Shown here: piece by piece, positions 61,001 to 64,000 of the stretch
Position numbering within the stretch: the first letter of the stretch is position 1
Layout of the letters: each line of letters begins with the position of its first letter
Made by a program: the position numbers and the translations under genes
Origin: Tubulanus polymorphus
Lineage: Eukaryota > Nemertea > Palaeonemertea > Tubulaniformes > Tubulanidae
NCBI RefSeq assembly: GCF_964204645.1
Contig: NC_134031.1
Coordinates: 19,835,307 to 19,899,306 of the forward strand
Direction: 5' to 3'
Length of the DNA: 64,000 nt
The notes under the pieces: model-generated
Database searches by the model: none
What the model was told of the DNA's origin: nothing
The model's input: only the letters and a program-made list of their open reading frames with translations

Positions 61001-63918
61001 TGTAATATTTGATCAACGCGCTGGTGGTCACTATGTCACACATAGCACCAGTTATATAACGACATTTAACAGTATCAACAGTACTTAGTTATTAAATATT
61101 TGTCACATAGCTTTCAGAAATACTCCATAAAATGACGTAACTACGGGATTTGAATACAGACTACTTTCACTAAGTAAACACATTCTCTTTTCAGACTAAG
61201 TATTCGAGTTTTAAGATAGAAACAGTCCATTAATTTTGTGTAATAGACAAATATAAGGAATGTAATTTCCATTAAATACATAAATTAACCCATTATCCGT
61301 AGAAATACTGACAGCAGTGGTCTCATAGTTGACAGGGGAATTCGGAACTTCAGAAATTAAAAATGTCATTTTACTAGATTTTCAAGGATGATTTGTAGCT
61401 TTGTAGCACATAATTTGGTAAAGAAGAGATTGGATTCAGGAAAAAACCTTCTCATTCAATATTTAAAAGTCTAACAGAGAATGAAGCATTTAAATGCATA
61501 CTGCTGCTCAGGGCTCAGACATTAGGTGTAAAATAAACCCTTTACCAATTTGCCCTTAACTGAACCAGGACTAGAACCAGAACTAGTGTTCAGTGCACAC
61601 AGGTCGACTACCCATGAAAAATCCAAAATTGAAAATGGGAACCAAAACTTAACTAGAGGCCAATTTTGAAGACCTGCCACATAGTAGTATACATTTCAAT
61701 GTCTGAAAAGACAATATAAAGTAATACCGCACAGAGGGGCAAATTTAGAAGAACTTGTCAAGTCCCAAAGGGCCACTACGATGTCCAAAATTGCAATATT
61801 AGGTGTACTGCCGCACTGAAATGCACCCATTATCTTTATTGACAAAATGAAAAAAGGCACTAAAAAGCTCTGAAGGACTTGTATAAGTCTCATGTCACAA
61901 TACCAAACACTGAGTTGCGAAACCCGTTTAGAAGGGTTAAGCCAATGATCTATATGTAAGATTTAATGGCAATTCAATTGTACAGCAATTATACGACTCA
62001 TTACACATTGATTATCAATAGTGAATCATCACCATAGACCAGAACACAACACACAACACTGGTTGATCCAATCAGAGAGAGAGAGAGAGAGAGAGAGGGA
62101 GAATGATTCAACTGGCAATCACCATGCACCGAACAGCAGTAACACACCATTACCTTATAACAATCAACCATCTTATAAAACAGCAAAATTAGCCTTGATC
62201 CTAAACAGACATGGATCAAATCCACTGATTGAACTGGTGGGGTATTGAATAATGATTCAGTCAGTGGTACGGAATACCTCGCATTTATTGAGGCATTTCA
62301 TATTTTGATGGACACACACAATAGTCATACCCTCATAGCTGTTAGCTCAGCAGGTTCACTACATTTTTCCAGCTACAGCGTTAGTAACCGATGAAACGAT
62401 GCTTTTTAACTCGATAAAAAAATAACAACCTAGAAACTATCAATCCTAGTTCATCATCCCGATCAAATCCAACTCCAGAGCTGAAATGAATTCATTTCCT
62501 ATGTTTTTCATCTTGAAATGGAATTGTCTCTTAGTGGAACCTCGCTAAGACCTTGGATATAACGATTTATCGGTTATGTCAATCCTAGAATTTTGTTGCA
62601 AATAGGCAATTTTAATAATTTAATTTCATACTAGATATAACGAACTATCGATTATAACGAACATATTTTCTGGTCCCGTGAAATTCGTCGTAATGAGTTG
62701 ATTGATTTGAATCGATGTCACAGAGAATTGCGGAACTAGTGCGAGGGTAAACAACTTCAATTCACCAAAACTCAAACTGCATTTAATACGATTCGACGAG
62801 ACGTAAAACGATGATGAATATTTCGACGGATCAGAATTTGTAAACGTTCAAACAAACAGCAACGTTTCAAAATACGACTGATTGATCGAAGCGATGAAGG
62901 ATTGGGCGAGAAGTGAACGATGTTAGAATGTCAGTTTGCTGAACCCCGCTGCTCCGTGGATACACGATCTCACTTCAATCACTGCCGTACGTCATCGAAA
63001 TCAACAACAATCTCGAAACGAATTGAAACCGAAGACTCGTAAACGATGAACGAAAAACGTTCGGAAATTATGAGTCGTTTCAAGTTAAACCAGTGGAAGA
63101 ATATTACGGTGAAATTCGGTTCAGTCGTAATCGGATAAGTCATCACTATTTGTATTTCCAGTTCTATTTACTAAAGTCATCATTTGGATAATTCGTCAGC
63201 ACAATATCGTCCCAACGTACATTGGAACCCCATAGTAACAAACAGGTTCGATGAACTATTCTAATAATTATATACTGAGGAGAGAATCCCACAATGATAA
63301 TAAAAAGTCAGAAAATGAAACTTCGAGATAGTAGTTTATTTCAACATTTCGACTATATCCTAATAGTCATCTTCAGGAATAATGAAGATGACTATTAGGA
63401 TATAGTCGAAACGTTGAAATAAACTACTATCTCGAAACTTCATTTTCAGGACTTTTTATTATAATTGTGGGATTCTCTCCTCATCGCGTCAACACGGATA
63501 TAGTGTTCTATCAATCGTAATTACATACTGAACTTAATGAATTTATAAGATTTTCTGGTGGAGTGAAGTTCATAGTTCAAATTGAACAAAACGTAGATTT
63601 GATTTATACGGTCAACTTCTACAAACTATTGAGCAATTGGTATCGAAACATGTTGTTTTCTGGTAATTATTTACTACACTACGAGTGCAGGAGTGCGGGA
63701 GTATGAATCATAGTTCAGGTGGCAGCACCGACACCGCTGAGTTACAGCGAGCGATGTTCAACAATTGTTTAACTGTAGCATTTATTCCTTAGGGTCCAAT
63801 TTCATATGATATAACTACAATTTCAGCTTCACTACGTGAAACATAGTGAAGAGTAGAACTGACTTACCATGTCTATGACTGCTGGATCTTACACCGTGAG
63901 GAGGTCGTATAGGATGAT
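45082..63918 (-). CDS. DVL: Dishevelled (3' eleven exons; 5' end beyond window)
   Basis: Exons in order are 63868-63918, 58317-58452, 57762-57855, 57608-57677, 57212-57299, 56997-57125, 54808-55058, 52074-52208, 51164-51331, 48816-49031 and 45082-45356. All are GT-AG with matching phases and encode 536 residues. Dishevelled relays Frizzled signals into the beta-catenin and planar polarity branches of Wnt signalling in the cytoplasm and at the membrane. Seen are the basic run [10 protein letters not shown], the PDZ domain ([41 protein letters not shown]), the DEP domain ([39 protein letters not shown]), TLAPLP, a proline-rich tail and the invariant end [11 protein letters not shown]. The DIX domain must lie past the right edge. 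The start codon of the full protein is not in the window. Large introns carry many repeats. Confidence 0.96.
47072..47131. repeat. (TCAA)n microsatellite in Dishevelled intron
   Basis: About 14 copies of ATCA/TCAA. The surrounding intron (45357-48815) also has a CpG-rich patch near 47345-47470 in which I see no supported exon. Confidence 0.9.
48040..48603. repeat. 27-bp minisatellite in Dishevelled intron, about 21 units
   Basis: The unit contains CAGACCCTACTGATCTTACC followed by CTTCCAT. Variants with CTTCTAAT, CCTTCCC and ACAGATC recur in blocks. It ends about 210 bases from the 48816-49031 exon. Confidence 0.92.
49578..49651. repeat. (GA)n microsatellite in Dishevelled intron
   Basis: About 37 uninterrupted GA units, so a (TC) run on the transcribed strand. 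The rest of this intron up to 51029 shows no feature. Confidence 0.95.
51030..51163 (-). CDS. Possible read-through extension of the DEP exon (alternative C-terminus)
   Basis: The frame of the DEP exon stays open for 44 codons past the strong donor AAGTAAGTAC and stops at 51030. The extension is hydrophilic and contains [16 protein letters not shown], which loosely resembles the segment that follows the DEP domain in vertebrate Dishevelleds (YLVNLSLNDNDGSSG). If the intron is retained, the protein would end soon after DEP, without the proline-rich tail and FVDVM end. Chance openness is possible, but the resemblance argues for real or once-real coding sequence. Confidence 0.4.
51862..52018. 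mobile_element. Inverted-repeat element in Dishevelled intron
   Basis: AAACTGAGTCTGAAATG at the left is inverted at the right (CATTTCAGACTCAGTTT). The interior has words of the ATAGTCATCTTCAGGAAT family, shared with 63276-63483. It lies about 55 bases from the DEP exon. Confidence 0.7.
52043..52073. repeat. (TA)n run forming the 5' splice site of the DEP exon
   Basis: On the minus strand the exon ends ...TTTATAG and the intron begins GTATATATATATA, so the microsatellite itself supplies the donor from its second base onward. Confidence 0.85.
52560..52593 (-). CDS. Possible alternative first exon of Dishevelled (DEP-only form)
   Basis: An ATG opens eleven codons ([11 protein letters not shown]) plus one base, ending at a consensus donor GGTATGT. 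The phase fits the next exon at 52074-52208 (GT-TAC...), which begins the DEP region 351 bases downstream. TTATAATAC lies about 40 bases upstream of the ATG on the same strand. A transcript starting here would encode DEP and the C-terminal tail without DIX, basic region or PDZ. Only the sequence signals support this, and a one-in-three phase match can occur by chance. Confidence 0.3.
53212..53286. repeat. GA-rich low-complexity tract
   Basis: GAGAGA and GGGAGAGG runs with AAGGAGAGATAG repeats, within a Dishevelled intron. The rest of the intron from 52600 to 54427 shows no exon that I can support. Confidence 0.8.
54428..54598. repeat. Interspersed repeat copy, related to 29098-29245
   Basis: Shares TTTAAGATATCCTCAGTGGGG, TTGTGCCACTC and CTGATCTGTAAGAA with the POLE3 intron copy, allowing for small changes. 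Longer than the other copy. Confidence 0.6.
54616..54782. mobile_element. MITE with perfect 17-bp terminal inverted repeats
   Basis: CAGTGTTTTCAATAAGA begins the element and is exactly inverted at its end. The inner GCCAGGTC/GACCTGGC pair is also inverted. The CAGTG ends are hAT-like, but I cannot find a clean 8-bp target duplication. It ends 26 bases from a Dishevelled exon. Confidence 0.8.
55127..55437. mobile_element. MITE of the CCAGTTGC/ACTTAAG family with internal tandem expansion
   Basis: Outer parts match the 57411-57558 family. The interior repeats a unit of about 50 to 60 bases built on TTTTGGTTCTATAACC, TCTAACAACTTAAAGAC and CCAGTCT, four to five times with decay. Confidence 0.65.
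55438..56996. other. Dishevelled intron remainder, nothing recognised
   Basis: A C12-type homopolymer lies near 56368-56380. No exon with supporting splice sites found. Confidence 0.5.
57411..57558. mobile_element. MITE, GGGGCCAGTTGC family, in Dishevelled intron
   Basis: A 148-bp element. CCCTGGGGCCAGTTGCACAG at the left is inverted at the right as GCAACCGGCCCCAGGG, with GACTTAAG/CTTAAGTC words inside. A half copy (ATGCAACTGGCCCCTGG) lies at about 57904-57921. Confidence 0.8.
57984..58264. mobile_element. piggyBac-like MITE
   Basis: A 281-bp element with ends CCCTTTCAGTGC and GCACTGAAAGGG. It is flanked on the right by TTAA and on the left by TTTA, close to the TTAA target of piggyBac elements. 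Repeated palindromic words (ACACCGCAGTGCGGTGTA) lie inside. Confidence 0.65.
58800..60300. other. Dishevelled intron, nothing recognised
   Basis: Several open frames on both strands but none with family resemblance or fitting splice sites. Confidence 0.5.
60350..60545 (-). CDS. Possible alternative first exon of Dishevelled (DIX-less form)
   Basis: An ATG opens 65 codons plus one base and ends at a strong donor (TCTA-GTAAGT). The phase fits the next exon at 58317-58452, exactly as the upstream 63868-63918 exon does. Codon use looks coding (many CGA, TCG, CGT and GTC), unlike the AT-rich intron around it. The peptide starts [15 protein letters not shown], has a paired cysteine (LLSCCV) that could be lipid-modified, then a basic run (EKRRKRYR), and ends [10 protein letters not shown] protein started here would carry the basic, PDZ and DEP regions with a new N-terminus in place of DIX. 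I do not recognise the peptide. An unrelated short gene or chance is the alternative. Confidence 0.42.
60840..62072. other. Dishevelled intron, nothing recognised
   Basis: AT-rich, with no exon or element that I can support. Confidence 0.5.
62073..62101. repeat. (GA)n microsatellite
   Basis: About 13 GA units in a Dishevelled intron. Confidence 0.9.
62530..62705. mobile_element. Degenerate Tigger/pogo-like element
   Basis: Starts GTGGAACCTCGCTAAGACC and carries ATATAACGA and TTATAACGAAC words in both halves, as decayed pogo-like elements do. The ends are too worn to define exactly. Confidence 0.4.
63276..63483. mobile_element. Near-perfect 208-bp palindrome in Dishevelled intron
   Basis: Two arms of about 100 bases mirror each other with few mismatches. 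The left arm starts TGAGGAGAGAATCCCACAAT and the right arm ends with its inverse. The centre is near 63378 (TTCAGGAAT/AATGAAGA), with essentially no spacer. The inner words GACTATTAGGATATAGTC and GAAACGTTG recur in degenerate form at 51862-52018. It is probably a head-to-head pair of one short repeat. Confidence 0.85.
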
Positions 63919-64000
63919 CTATTAAAACAAAAATATAATTATTATTTCTTCCACTCCAATCAAGTACATAGTTTGACTAAAAACTGATTAGTTTTGTGTT

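Noticed and set aside
51862-63483. Hammerhead ribozyme in the CTGAAGA...GAAAC repeats
   Set aside because: CTGANGA and GAAA cores with a paired stem between them are present in some copies, but one extra base sits before that stem, the best copy lacks the first C, and no stem III with a cleavage site is visible. The resemblance is noted but not enough for a call.

Overview
This is animal genomic DNA: spliced genes with GT-AG introns, AATAAA polyadenylation signals, long AT-rich intergenic DNA, minisatellites, and many short inverted-repeat (MITE-like) elements. The gene set (laccase-like multicopper oxidase, an intronless peptide-receptor-like GPCR cluster, SPAG7, a zyxin/LPP/TRIP6-family LIM protein, POLE3, ALG14, Dishevelled) and the repeat style suggest a marine lophotrochozoan (mollusc, annelid, nemertean or similar). 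That placement is an inference, and no species is claimed. Layout: 0-3.4 kb holds repeats and perhaps one partial first exon. 3.4-5.5 kb is an intronless multicopper oxidase. 7.5-9.0 kb is a GPCR preceded by the remnant of a related GPCR. 11.2-14.5 kb holds two tandem three-exon genes for small secreted cysteine-rich peptides that I cannot assign to a family. 17.3-18.5 kb is an arylamine N-acetyltransferase. 21.0-22.7 kb (minus) is SPAG7, head to head with a seven-exon LPP/TRIP6-type LIM gene at 23.9-27.4 kb. 28.5-29.6 kb (minus) is POLE3, head to head with ALG14 at 30.1-30.8 kb. 31.4-36.7 kb is a decaying GPCR cluster: two intact receptors, one frameshifted receptor and one fragment, with two copies of one MITE. 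37-42.8 kb is non-coding. 42.8-45.0 kb is a minisatellite of about 67 units of 33 bp carrying telomere-like words in both orientations. 45.1-63.9 kb (minus) is most of Dishevelled: eleven exons covering the basic region, PDZ, DEP and C-terminus. The DIX exons lie beyond the right edge. The main candidates for something undescribed are the six-cysteine secreted peptide pair; two possible internal first exons of Dishevelled, both phase-compatible, which would give proteins lacking DIX (one of them starting just before DEP); an in-frame read-through of the DEP exon; and the palindromic telomere-like array starting about 53 bp after the Dishevelled stop codon. There is no single operon-like system: these are independent genes, with two divergent pairs that may share promoters and one local GPCR birth-and-death cluster.
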